From Pterois miles (lineage: Eukaryota; Chordata; Actinopteri; Perciformes; Scorpaenidae): DNA of 64,000 nucleotides. The stretch is from contig CAMQGK010000463.1 in assembly GCA_947000775.1 (NCBI GenBank), forward strand, positions 7,211,001-7,275,000. Direction: 5' to 3'. Within the stretch, counting starts at the first letter, position 1; each line of letters opens with the position of its first letter. Of the stretch, positions 36,762-48,793 are shown piece by piece. Below the pieces are notes generated by a model, which ran no database searches, was not told where the DNA came from, and saw nothing but the letters and a program-made list of their open reading frames with translations. A program made the position numbers and the translations under genes.

Positions 36762-36985
36762 GTTAAGTTAAGCTTTATTTTAATTGTTACATACATACAG
36801 TACATACATGGGATTTGACCTCTGCATTTAACCCAAACTAATCACTTAGGAGCAGTGGGCTGCTGTAAAGTGGGAGTAACTTGGGGTTCAGTGTCTCGCT
36901 CAAGGACACATTGACATAAAGACAGGAGGTGCTGCGGATCGAACCGCCAACCTTGTGATTAAAGGACGACCTGCTGCCACAGCTG
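36762..36985 (-). mobile_element. Second tRNA-derived SINE-like element
   Basis: On the minus strand it has a B-box-like GGCGGTTCGATCCGC and GTGTCCTTGAGCGAGACAC, similar in layout to the main SINE but different in sequence. It is degenerate. Confidence 0.55.
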
Positions 36986-37493
36986 TCAACTGGGTTTAAT
37001 TTCACAGGCAGAGCTTAAGCTATCATATAGCCTATGTATGAAATTTAGTGTTATCTTGAGATTTATTTAATGTGTGAAGAGAGTGGCTGCCTCTATGGCT
37101 TTTATCCATTTCACTTAAATCATCTCTTGCTTGATTTAATCTATTTGAATATCACATTATAACCCTTTAATATGATTTTGAAGAGGTTCAGTTTTTACAC
37201 ATCCCTTTGACTTGTTACATATATGAACAAATAATTTAATTAAAACTCATGGTGTCAAACTGCCACTGTCTTCGACATAACTGTAAATAACCTGCTTGAA
37301 TCTAAGAAATGAAAACATTTTCTCTTCTGTAGGCAGCATTTACATAAAAGATAAAAGCATCTTACTGCAAATTTGTTGCATGATTTTCTTTTTCTTTTTA
37401 ACAGTTATTCTGTTAGACGGGGATTTCACATGAGTCACACGCAAGTGTATAAAAGACATGCAAACCCACATTTTGGTTTACTGTTCAATGGGT

Positions 37494-37555
37494 GAGAGAG
37501 AGAGAGAGAGACAAATATAGAGGTGAGAGCAGACCAGAGAGAGAGAGAGACATTC
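37494..37555. repeat. (GA)n-rich tract
   Basis: Runs of GAGAGAGAGA are split by short unique sequence. A TATAAAAG lies about 45 bp upstream (37447), but no transcript or coding exon could be supported. Confidence 0.7.
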
Positions 37556-38174
37556 AGAGAAGGAGAGAGACACCAGTTGCTGAAAGAGGAAGGAAGCAGG
37601 TCAGTAACTACCATTACACCAGACACACTTACTTCCTGACAACATCTCATACAGATTAGTATTTTCATTCTCAACCAGAGTCAAAATACAACCAGACTTG
37701 TAACATCCTGCTATACCTCGTAACATCTCTGGAGAGAGATAATACAAACAAAACTTTACTGATAGTTCCAGCTGTCTCACATCTGGACCGTTTTCAGACT
37801 TTCAAAACTCGGTAAACACTCGTCTAGGTACCCGATTTAAATTCTTCAATCCTACAGATCGTTTAGAGGCTCACAAACATATTTTAAACCCACAGAAGTC
37901 TATTTCAGATTCATAAACATGCCAGGCTGAATTACAGGGAATGGTAACACCTAAATCATGTCTTACCAGACTTTAAGGGAAAATATGAGGAAGACAATGA
38001 GAGAAGTGGGTTTCGAAATCCTGAGTGCAGTATTTTGATTTATAATTAATAGTAAGAGTCTTTTATAAAAATACAGGCTAATCTTTCTGATTGTATTTTT
38101 TACAGACAAAAGTAACAAATTAAATGACGTTCTCGTGGAATCCATTCTACAGTACCTTTGCTGTTGTAACTGTT

Positions 38175-38683
38175 ACCTACAGTAGAAGTACTCAGACATT
38201 TTACTTAAGTAAAAGTAACAATACCACAGTGTAAAAATACTATAAGTAAAAGTCCAACATTCAAAATTAGTACAAAAGTACAAAAGTATTAGCATCGAAA
38301 TATCTAAGTACCAAAGTAAGAACACTCATTATCCAGAATGTCCCATTTCAGTCTAATATTTGGTACACTGCATTACATTAGAGTAATTGATGCATTTATG
38401 TGTCCATCACTTGGGCTTTTTATTCTATATACTACAGGTAGCTTGTGTATCTCACCAAGCAATCATTAAATATGTTTATCCATAATAATATACCATCATT
38501 TATTTGCAGATTATATTTTGTATTATTAAGTGGAGTAAAAAATACAATATTTCCCTCTGAATTGTAGTGGAGTAAATGTATAAAGTAGCAGAAAATGGCA
38601 ATTCTCTACTGAAGTACAATTTTGAGGTACTTTACTAGGAGTACTTGAGCAAATGTACTTAGTTACTTTCCACCGCTGGTTAC
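38175..38683. repeat. Stepwise AGTACT-type dispersed repeat
   Basis: It starts GTAGAAGTACTCAGACATTT and TTACTTAAGTAAAAGTAACA and ends GTACTTAGTTACTTTCCACC. Related copies are at about 46545-46800, 48794-49852 (reverse) and 53678-54085. Non-coding. Confidence 0.65.
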
Positions 38684-41386
38684 TGCCTCGTGCTTGTGAA
38701 TGAAACACATATAAATGTTCTGTCGGAGCCAACCAGTGATCAGTGCGTCTGTCACCCCCTGCAGGATTTCATCAACAGCCTCAACACCAACAGCAGAAGT
38801 CAAGTTATTAGCCCCAGGTTGAGGTTAATGCTAATCGTGATAGGGGTTGTTCATTACCAGACACCTAACATGTTAGCATTAGCTTCACTTTGGGAGAGCT
38901 CACATAAAAATCAACGGCTATGTCCAACACTCTCGTGCTGTTATATACCGGGAGGAAGAAGTCACCATTCAATTGAGGAATATGATGCATAAACAAAGTG
39001 ATATGTAGATGGATGGATAAACGTGCTCTGTGACAATGCCCAGATGCTGCATATGTGGTACATTAAAAGTTATTAGCATATCTTTGATTTTGGTACAGCA
39101 TACATTAGAGTTGCAACCTTTACAACATGATTTAAAGGTAAACCCACACACAGCATTTACTTTGGCTCTTCAGACCGTCTCTTAGTTTACAGCAAACGTC
39201 TACTCAATATGAACATAAAAAGAGATCAGATCATCCAGAATAAAGCCATAGCTGTCTGTCTTTGAAATAATACATCTCTCTGAACCTATAATGTGTATGT
39301 ATATACAGTATATCATGATATAAAGGAACATTTTAGTATACTGACAGCTAGTCTATCCTTCTTCACATAAATGATCTCATGAAAAGCTGATGTTTTGGAG
39401 ATATATTCACATGATATTTAAAATCAGTTGGTTTTTGAGTTGAAGGGGATTTTGATTCAGATTGTGTAATCATAATCTGATCCCTGCTGTGCTTAATTTG
39501 CCTATTGTGGGTAAATTAGCTCCACAAGAGATAACTATATCTGAAACTGCAGCAATTAGAGACAAAGGAGAAAAAACAAAATCACTTCAACAAGTTTAAA
39601 ATCATTCATTGTTACACCAGGAACATGCAGAGATGTGTTTCATGTAAGATAAATATATACTGTATTGCCTTTTGCTTTTGGTTAGCAGAGAAACACAAAA
39701 AGTGGATTTCTAATATACTACACCTGAATTTGTATTATGTTGAGGCTCTGCCTTGTAAATGTTGTTTTGCTGAATGCATGCAAGGAAATAAAATCAAGAG
39801 AAAAAAATCTGAAGTTTGTTTTAGTGTGACCTGTATAATTTTGTGTTTACATTAGAAAACATCTCTGCGTCTGATTTCTTCTGTGTAGTCCTAGTCAAAA
39901 AAAGCCTTTAAATGAATTATAAATATGAAAAGATTGCCAACACTTTGAACACACATGCAACCCAGTCAGCTCCCGACAGAGACGCAGACATTTCTGTGCA
40001 GTTCAGCTGTCATTTGTGGTGCTTTAGTCTTGTGACAGAAGCCCTGCATAATCTTTTAAACCACTTTGTCATTAGTTCAGATTCTCTGGAAATGACGGGA
40101 TTACAGCCTTGACTCCTTAAATGCAGAATACACAGGATTTTAAAGAAAATCCACTCATCACAACCCGTCCATCCTATGATGATTTTAAATATACTGATCC
40201 ACACAAGCTCTGGATGCAGTGTGGGATTTTCCAAATTCATGTCTTTGTAAAATATTGTTTTTTATTTGGGAAACTTCCTCATATGTTTAGAGATAAATGG
40301 ATATGTTCATCACCTGATCCTTATTAAAGTCAGCTGGGTGGAGAAATGTAGGTTCATTTAAGGTGATCGATGAGTCAAAGCACGTCTTTCTTTCTTTGTC
40401 ACCACATCAATGTTCAGACCCAACGGGAGACCATAAAATACACCATCATTCAAAGCTGTTCTGAACTTCCTCATTTAGTTTCTTCACTGAGAAGAATTAA
40501 CAGTTTGAGTTAAAACTAGCGGCCTGAAATGCCATTGTTATGTGTTTTTTTAATACATAACAATGACTTTATATTGCAGGTCAAGCCATATACTGTAACA
40601 ATAGGCTTTTATTATTAAAGGTAACTCTGATGAAATACTCAATGATGCAAACAAAAGTAGGTTTCCAGATACAAAGAAACTCATTCTGCACACAAATCAC
40701 TGTTTTGTTTTTTTTCATTAAAAATCTCTTATATTACAAGCTGTCAATCAACTCAAGTCAGTTTTATTTGTATAAATAATTAATTTGTCTCAAGGGTTTT
40801 ACAGGCTTTAATTCAGCTGAGGAAAAAAATCATTAAACAATTAACAACTGTTTACTTGTAAATAAAATTGCTTGCTTCATAAATTATTAGCTCACAGAGG
40901 TGTGTTGTACTTTATGTTAAAACTGGGGGAAAGTAGAAAATAAATTAAATTTACGTTTTCAATAGATGACTTTTTTTAAATGACAAGCTCAACGTCTACA
41001 ATTTCCACATTAGAAATAAGACGTGTTATTGATGTTGGTGTTTATCTCAGAGTCTTAATGTGAAGACAGACTGAACCAACCAGCCCCGGTCTCCCCTACG
41101 CGTGAGCGCGTGTATGGGCGGACCGGTCAGTCAGCTGATGGCTGAAATACTCCTCACAATCTCTGTCCTCGATACTTGGATTTCGTCACACGAATGATTT
41201 TCTAGCCAATTACGCACAATGTGGAGAAGCTCTCACCACTGCAGGAGGAAGAGTCACAACTTGGTGGGAATGTGTCCTGAGCGCGCACCTGGAGCCGCCG
41301 GAGACATGCAGAGGCAACACGTTTCAGCCCGTTTCCACGCAGTTTTATGATACCGAGCCGCTGTGGACCTGCCACTTGTTCCTGTG

Positions 41387-44300
41387 ATGGGGAGAACCAC
41401 ATGGAGCTGCGGTGCCGTGATCCTGCTGGCCATCATTAGCTCATGTCGTGCCGTCACTCTGGAGTCCATCCACTGGAGCAGCTCCAACACCAAGTAAGTG
41501 CATGAAGCAGTTTCACGCAGATGGTGCAACTTTCTGCTGCTGCATTGTGACCAAACTGATCAGGCCAATCAGATAAAAAACACATAAGATTATTTTACTG
41601 TAACTCATGACACCACAGTTTTGATATGTGATATGAGCAGGGTTGGGTCAGATTATTTTGAAATGGATTACACAAAATTAAATCCAATTCATCATTAATT
41701 TACAATATTGCACCTTATACTGCAAAAATGGACGAATATTACTGTGTCTCATTGAACATTTTCACTTCAAATGAACTGCCTCTGCATATTCAGCATTTAG
41801 TTGGTTAACTCAGATGATTTACCAAAACAGTGTGGTCAGAAACTACAGGTAGTCTCTGTATGTATGAGTTAATACAATTGGTTATCATGAAAAAAGTTTC
41901 ATAATTTAAAATTGTCATATTTTAAAGATGTAATCAAAGGTGTAATCAGGTAATCCTTTACCATGTAATAATAATCTAATGGCACTTTTTTTCAAATGTA
42001 ATCTGGGTTTATATGGGTTTACTTGTTTTTTTGTAATTTCATTACATAATCCTGATTACATGTAATCTGTTACTACCCAACCCTGCATATGAGTGGCTGT
42101 AGAGCTAAAACAATTAGTCAATTAATCACAGACAACTTTGATGAATGTTTTGATCTTTACAATGTCATAAAATTCCCAAAGTGCAAGATGTTGTCTTCAA
42201 ATTATTATTTTGTTTGACAAACACCCAATAAACCAAATATATTCAGTTTAATGTCACATAAGACAAAGAATCCTCACAGCCAAGAAGCTGAAGTGAGAGG
42301 ATTTTTTTGCTTGAAAAATGACCCAAATTTCTTAATTGATTATAAAAATTGTTGCAGATTGATTTTCTGTCGATCAGCTAATTCAGTGGTTCCCAAACAT
42401 GTTCGTGTCAAGGACCCCGATACTGACACAAATTAGACCACAGAGCCGATCTGATAGGATTTTTGCTTTTAGATGTTTTATTAGAGAAAGTGTATGAATC
42501 CCGTAATGAAAACAGTCATCATTGTGTTATTTATGGAGAGTGAAAATACATGATTCCCCTTTTTGTTGGGAACCCCCTGCAATCCCCCTCAGGGACACCT
42601 GGGGTAAAACCACTGGATGAATCAACTAATCGTTTCAGCTTTGAAATGGTATATGTCATATTATATTATTTTCTTGATCTAATAATGAGGTTTTAGAGCA
42701 TTTATATTGAATGAAGCTATGTTGCTTTACTCTGTATTGTTTTACACACTTCTTGTAACCCTCTCATCTCAAACAGATTCAGTCCAGGTCAGGGTCTGGT
42801 CCTGTTTCCTCAGATCGGGGACAAGATGGACATTGTGTGTCCCCGGGCAGACGCTTCCTTGGGGGAAAAGGAGGAGTTCTACCGAGTGTACCTGGTCTCC
42901 AGAGGGCAGATGGAGAGCTGCACCATCGACAAGACGGACACGCCACTGCTGAACTGTGACAAGCCTCACCAGGATGTAAAGTTCACGTTCAAGTTCCAGG
43001 AGTTTAGTCCCAACCTGTGGGGCCTGGAGTTCCTCAAGGGGAGGGACTATTATATCACCTGTGAGTCACTGTGTGCAACCTCACAGCTCATCCTCAGCCA
43101 ACATGTTCTCATCCCATCTTGTCATACACGGACATTTTGTCAGATCCTTTGGTGTCACTTTATGGTCGCAATAAACGCATACTTAATGTTGTAAATTAAA
43201 CAAAAACACTTGGCAACAAAAACAGTTAGGTTTAGGAAAAAACAAGATGGTTGGACTTCAGATTCTTACATTTTTGCAGTGCAATGGATGTTGTGAACAT
43301 GGCACACAAACAAACAGTTGATTGTAAAGTGAAAGTGAAACTTAATGCACTTGGACACAAACAACAGTGTCCTCGATGAAAGCCTTGTGCTTGTTGGACC
43401 CATCCACTTTTCCTCGCCTCCACTCCATTTGTCTCTTTTGCTCTTTAAACTATGTCACCACAGCACTTTCCCTGAGCATTTACATGGATTGGTTTACGGT
43501 ACATGGTTGTGAATGGAAAGTCTGGTGCGTTTCATATTGGGTACCTTGTGCGGCAGGATCGAGCGCTGACGGCCCTGACAAAGCATCTGTATTTGCCGCC
43601 CTGGAAATGAGAATGGGCTGGTTCAGCTCAGACATGATATCAGAGTCATCTGTGTAGTCTCAGTGCACATGAGCACTTTAAAATCAGTAGAACAGGGACA
43701 CAAGCTGCTGCTTCCTACAGGTGGATTTGAATCATTGCTAGCAACTGTTTCTTTTTCCTTGTGGAAGAGGAGGAGGCCATCATCCTTGGCTCCCTCTCCA
43801 TTTGTCAGTTTGCGTGAGAATCAAAAAAATGTGGCCTCGTTATTGGGCCGCTGACGGTTGAACCAGCATCTTAGTGGCAAGTGATGCATGAGATAGAGAG
43901 CAAGTCTGACCATGTAGCCTCATCCACCTCGCCATGCTCTGACAGCACACTTCGCTCTGGCAGGCCAGTGTGATTCCAAGGGCTTACATGCCCCAAATCA
44001 CACAAGGCTTTTACAGCATCAGGCAGATTTGATGGGAGCTTTCATGGCAACGTGGCTTGTAGACTGTGAGATGTTGTTATCTGACCTAAATGCTGCTAAC
44101 AAGTCTGTGTGTGTGTGTATACGTGCGTGTGTGAGGGAGAGATGGGTTGAACTAGAGTTCTTGGTGTGTGTGTTTGTGTATGAATATATTTAGCATTCTC
44201 TATGTTAATTGAAATAATAATATTTATTCACTTTGTTCACACATTTTGCATTCAGAGCTGAAGAAATTTATCTGCAACTATTTTCACAATCAATTCATAG

Positions 44301-47300
44301 TTTAAGTCACTGGTAGATGCAAAATGTTCTCTGGTTCCAGTTTCTTAAATAGGAGGATTTGCTGCTTTGTTTATCTTATGTGGTAACAAAGCAAATATCT
44401 TTTTGATTTTGGACTGTTAATCAAACTAAACAAGTGATATGAAGACGTCTCTCTCTGGGCTCTGGCAGCCTGTGATGGCAATTTCTTTACTGTTTTCTAA
44501 CATTTTTCTCACCAAACAATTAATTAATTAGCATTTGATGCAGCTGGTGTTTTTATGCTTGTGATTATGCGGTATACTATATGTTACATCACAGTGTGTT
44601 GCCTAATGTATGTGATGCAACATTCAGCAACTGGTTAAACCATCTGCAAAGAAACTATAATGGAACTATGCATTTCTTAATCTTGTATTATGATGATTGC
44701 ATGAAATAAGAAATGTTAAACTAAATGTTTGTCCTCTCTCTCTCTGTATGTCAGCCACCTCTGCAGGCTCTCTGCAGGGCTTGGATAATACTAATGGAGG
44801 GGTGTGTAGAACCAAATCCATGAAGCTGGTGCTGAGAGTCGGCCAAAGTAAGTACTTTGGGTTTGTGTGCCAGCATGTGTGCAAAGACGCTGGGTGTGTG
44901 AATGAAAGGGACAGAGAAATATCAAATGATGCTAAAGGAAGAACAGTTGTTTCACTCTGGTTGTTGTATGCAATAATATCATCTCCTCTCTGGAGTTAAG
45001 TGGTCGGATAATCTTGATCTCTATTCATTCTCTTGAAGAGAGATTGCTGTCATGAATTATCACTAATTCAAACCGCTGGCAGCTTAAAGCCATCAGTATT
45101 ATCCTGCATGCGATCATTCGGACTTTGGCAGTCAATAATCTTTTCCTCCTGTATTAACATCAAAATAGCCAGCGGTCCCTCTTTATCATTTTATGTTCTT
45201 ATCACATACATGAAAATTTAATAAGGTAGAACGTATTCATTGCCATTACTTTAAATGTCCTCGGGATAAATCACAATATCCACCAAGAAACATATTGTTT
45301 TGTTCCTTTAACTATCAGTACAATATTATGATGGTGTAATTATCCATTTTATTTGGCAAAGAACCATATAATATATGAAGAAACAAGCATATATATAGTT
45401 GTGTTTGGTGTGTCATTGGGCAGCACAGAATCTGATAAATTAAACAGATGCTGTGTTTCAGTGTGTGTTGCTAAAAACTTTAAAAGCTAAATCTGTTTAA
45501 GTCCCAACATGTATTTTGTGACTTCAGAAATAAAGTGAAGTATTATTCATATAAATTATTCAAGAATTTGAGATGAAAAATAAGCATTTTATGTGTTTCT
45601 CAACTGATCAGAACTGCAAATATGGGGCTGTTTTCCTGCTGTGTTTACAAGCCGCCACTGATGTAAACAAACATTTTAACAGAAGCAGAAAACATTAATA
45701 ACTCAGATTTAGTTGTAATCTCATGTTAATCTCTACATATATTAATATTCCTGCAGTTTCCAGTCTTGTGTTTAGATTTTGGGTCATGTCACAACCTTTC
45801 TGTTTAGATGTGGATTTATGGATTGTGTATTTTAAAACTGTAAATCTAATCATGTTGTTATTTCGTACATTTATGATAAATGTGGTGTCATTAAAATTAA
45901 ATTATTGCCAGTGGTGAATGAATGCTATACATACAGATGTTGATTAATGTGTGTTGTCCTCATGAATCAATAACTGAAAGAGGACCTGTTAAACTCATTT
46001 TCAGGTTCATACTTGTATTTTAAGTTTCTATTAGAACATGTTTGTGTGCGTTAATATTTAAAAAACACTTTACTTTTCTTATACGGCTGTGCTGCAGCAC
46101 CTCTTTTCACCCTCTATCTGAAACACTGTTTGAGCTCCCTTTGGCGTGAAATTTGGGCCCTGTAATTTTGTAGACCTTTTACGTGCACAAAAAAAACAAA
46201 CAAAAAAACAACACAAAACCATAACAGGTCACCTTTAAATGAAATGAGTAAAAAAATTAGAGAAAGAAATTTCACTTAAAGGCCAAAGTATTTGCATCTA
46301 CTGCAGTACTTCTCGGTTGCATTTGTTCAGGAAACAGCTCTGTGTGATTTACACACATTTCAAAATATGAATCTATGAAATTGATTCCTGCATTTATTCT
46401 GTGATTTATGAAATGTTCTTGCCTCTCTCTCTGCAGGCATCCATATAGCATTTTAATTCAAACTGCCATCTAACAATTTAATATTACACTTCCATAAAGC
46501 TCAGGGACTTGTGAGAGAATTGTATCCACCAAGAAACATATTGTTGTATGAAGAAGTATTCAGATACTGTACACATGGGTCACATGCCAAAAAGGTTGGA
46601 AACAGCTGGTTTAATCTTAAACAATATGTTGTATTACATCAAATTTTTCTTTATGTAAAATCTTAATGTGAAAAATAATTAGTAACAGCTATCAAATACA
46701 TGTAGTGGAGCAAAAAGGGATACCCTCTGAATTGTAGAGCATTCAAAGTATAATGTGGCATAAAATGGAAAATACTCTAAGTATAAGTAAAGTATAATAC
46801 TGTGCTATCATTTGATCTAATTACAACTACATAGCTACAGAAAACATAATACAGCTGGAAAATTGGTGGAATGCCCCTTTATGTTTTTGGTTCCCTATTT
46901 CCCAAAATTCCTCTTGGAAAACCCCACAGAAGGATTTGAATTGTCTGAATTCAGTTATGAATGTGTGGGTGGAGGAAGTGAAAGCATTAGTGATAGTTTT
47001 CCCAGTCAAGACAGAAACGAGAGTCCCAGTTGTGACTCAGAACTCAACTTTTTGTGGTCTAATTAGGTTAGTGATGCATTTTAACCTGAATGTCGGAGCA
47101 AAAATAATGAGTTAGAGAAAAACCTCCTCTTGCACTGATTCTGACATCAAACACTTATGATTCAACAGACACAGTTACAATAAGAACAATTTGACATGAC
47201 GTAATCTCACCTACACGTCACCATGCAGGGGGAATTAGCAGATGTGAACTATGGTGACTTATATGTTGTGATTTTATTTTCAACTGTCCTGTTTTATTTT

Positions 47301-48542
47301 CCAGATTCTTCAGATCCACCTTCAACCCTCCAGGAGTCCCCCACCAGATTCCCACCCAAACAACCAAAGTCCAAGTCCAAGGACCATGCTCCGCAAGAAG
47401 AAGATATCAAAAACAAAACTGGTAAAAAAAAATAAATATATATATATATATATATATATGCATACATTTGCATACATTTGCAAAGAGCAAGCATATTTCC
47501 CCACTCCCATCTTGATAAGAGTATTAAATACCTGACAAATCTTCCTTTTCCATTTTGAACAGATAAAAAAATGTGCAATTAATTTGTGATTAATCACAAT
47601 TAACTATGGACAATCATGCACTTAATCCCGATAAATATAATTATTATAATTAATGGATTGACAGCCCTAGGTTTTTTTTAAGAAGGCTGGTCACTATTCT
47701 TCCCCAATGCAATTCACAAAACCAACATCACAGATATTCTTCTATTCAGATATTATTATATTGTAAATTTCTCCACTGTTGTAAATTTCTCCACTGTGGG
47801 ACAAATAAAGGAATATCTTATCTTATCTTATCTTATTCACAATTACTTGTTAGTATAAAATGGTAGGCGATGTATGTATGTTGACTTTACAGTATTCCCA
47901 CTTGCACCCAAACCTCCCCTGATCATGACTCATCGGCCCACTCAGAGAAAAGTCAACGGGCTGTTTGCCAGTGAGACACTAAAGATTACAACATATTTCT
48001 GGAGGTTTTTCATGTGAACACATACTGATCAGGCTGCACAAACTGAGAGAAATTGTTTTTAAATCTGTATCGCGTGCCCTAATTCACTCTGTCATCTCAG
48101 TTCCTCCTTCCTTCTTTCTGTCTCTCCTCTGTTTCTCATGACAGACTCAGGCTCAGAAACAGGACAAACAAACCTCAGCGATGGCGGTGGCTCTGAATCA
48201 GGACTGTTCATGTGGGTTGTCTCTGGCGGAGTGATCCTCCTTCTGGTCATCATAATTCTGCTGGTCGTGCTGTGGAGGCACCGTCACCATCACCCTCGCT
48301 GTGTCCCAGATAGCCAGCAGTCTGCCTCCGTGTCCCTCAACACTTTGGCTGTGGCGAAGCGGGACAGCATCGGTAGCGAATACAACGGCTCGGACCGCAG
48401 TGATGTTGTCTTTCCTCTGCAGGCTTCTGACAGCATGCTCTGTCGTCATTATGAGCGTGTGAGTGGTGAATATGGACCCCCTGTGTATATAGTTCAGGAG
48501 ATAACGCCCCAGAGTCCCACCAACATCTACTACAAAGTGTAG
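41387..48542 (+). CDS. efnb2: Ephrin-B, probably ephrin-B2-type paralogue
   Basis: Five coding exons in compatible phase: 41387-41493, 42777-43060, 44755-44847, 47305-47421 and 48145-48542 (TAG). The product is 332 aa. Ephrin-Bs are membrane ligands of Eph receptors and signal both ways at cell contacts, in vessel and neural patterning. Visible parts are a signal peptide (GAVILLAIISSCRA) and the ephrin domain with its four cysteines (IVCPRAD, MESCTID, LLNCDKP, GGVCRTK) and the motif KFQEFSPNLWGLEFLKGRDY. A short Pro/Lys-rich stalk, one transmembrane segment (VVSGGVILLLVIIILLVVLW) and a tail ending NIYYKV, the PDZ ligand, follow. Tail tyrosines lie in HYERVSGEYG and PVYIVQE. GQGLVLFPQIGDKMDI and SPNLWGLEF favour B2 over B1. 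The tail is diverged (GPPVYIVQEITPQ), which suggests a second teleost paralogue; B3 is not excluded. MIR17HG and GPC5 nearby fit human 13q, where EFNB2 lies. Confidence 0.85.
41638..42085. mobile_element. hAT-like MITE with 8-bp target duplication (ephrin-B intron 1)
   Basis: The termini CAGGGTTGGGTCAGATTA and TAATCTGTTACTACCCAACCCTG are inverted repeats. It is flanked by GATATGAG (41630-41637) and CATATGAG (42086-42093), 7 of 8 matching, as expected for hAT. It is 448 bp, AT-rich and non-coding. Confidence 0.8.
42098..42642. repeat. MITE interrupted by a second MITE (ephrin-B intron 1)
   Basis: The outer ends AGAGCTAAAACAATTAGTCA and ACTAATCGTTTCAGCTTTG are inverted. An inner element (about 42385-42615) starts CAGTGGTTCCCAAACATG and ends GGTAAAACCACTG, also inverted. 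The outer element is related to the 4682-5053 family. Confidence 0.65.
44253..44535. repeat. MITE copy (AGAGCTGAAG type), ephrin-B intron 2
   Basis: It contains GGATTTGCTGCTTTGTTTAT and TTTTGGACTGTTAATCAAAC, the same interior order as the copy split by 11870-14226. Decayed and non-coding. Confidence 0.5.
47575..47668. repeat. Terminal fragment of the AGGGCTGTCAATTGA-type repeat
   Basis: It ends ATGGATTGACAGCCCTA, the complement of the terminus at 15019. A TA microsatellite lies just upstream (47435-47459). Confidence 0.55.
47765..47836 (+). mobile_element. LINE/SINE 3' tail fragment
   Basis: AATTTCTCCACTGTGGGACA, then AATAAAGGAATATC, then (TTATC)n. This is the 3' terminal module shared by the LINE ends and SINEs here, with no body attached. 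Confidence 0.65.
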
Positions 48543-48793
48543 GGTTTGCTGCTCTGCAGTCTAAACTGTCTGGGACACACAGTGCTTCCTTTACTTTGAT
48601 TTTAAAATTTGTCGTCGGCATGGAGAAAAGTCACATGGGGGATCTGACAGTGCATCTGACAGGTGTATTGCACTGACCACATCACCACACCGTTTTGTTT
48701 TCTTGATATAGTGCAGAGAGACAATCATAGAAGAACTTGATGTGTTGTAACGCCTCATTGTGTTTAGTTTGTTTGGAAGCGTGCAGCGAATGC

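Larger units (their letters stand above)
31267..41386. other. Gene desert between the LTR element and ephrin-B
   Basis: About 10 kb with no supported coding region. It holds SINE copy C, an interrupted inverted-terminal element (32668-33233), a dispersed repeat (about 35185-35630), a repeat 3' end (36335-36570), a second SINE-like element (36762-36985), a GA tract (37494-37555) and a stepwise-AGTACT repeat (38175-38683). Short frames here have no recognisable domains. The last ~300 bp are CpG-richer and probably contain the ephrin-B promoter and 5' UTR. Confidence 0.5.

Noticed and set aside
37440..37610. TATAAAAG followed by a GA-rich tract, a possible promoter
   Set aside because: No exon, ORF or conserved product follows. 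TATA-like strings are common in AT-rich intergenic DNA.
31267..41386. CRISPR arrays, phage or bacterial operons
   Set aside because: Searched by eye here and throughout. No regularly spaced direct repeats with unique spacers, and the content is vertebrate.
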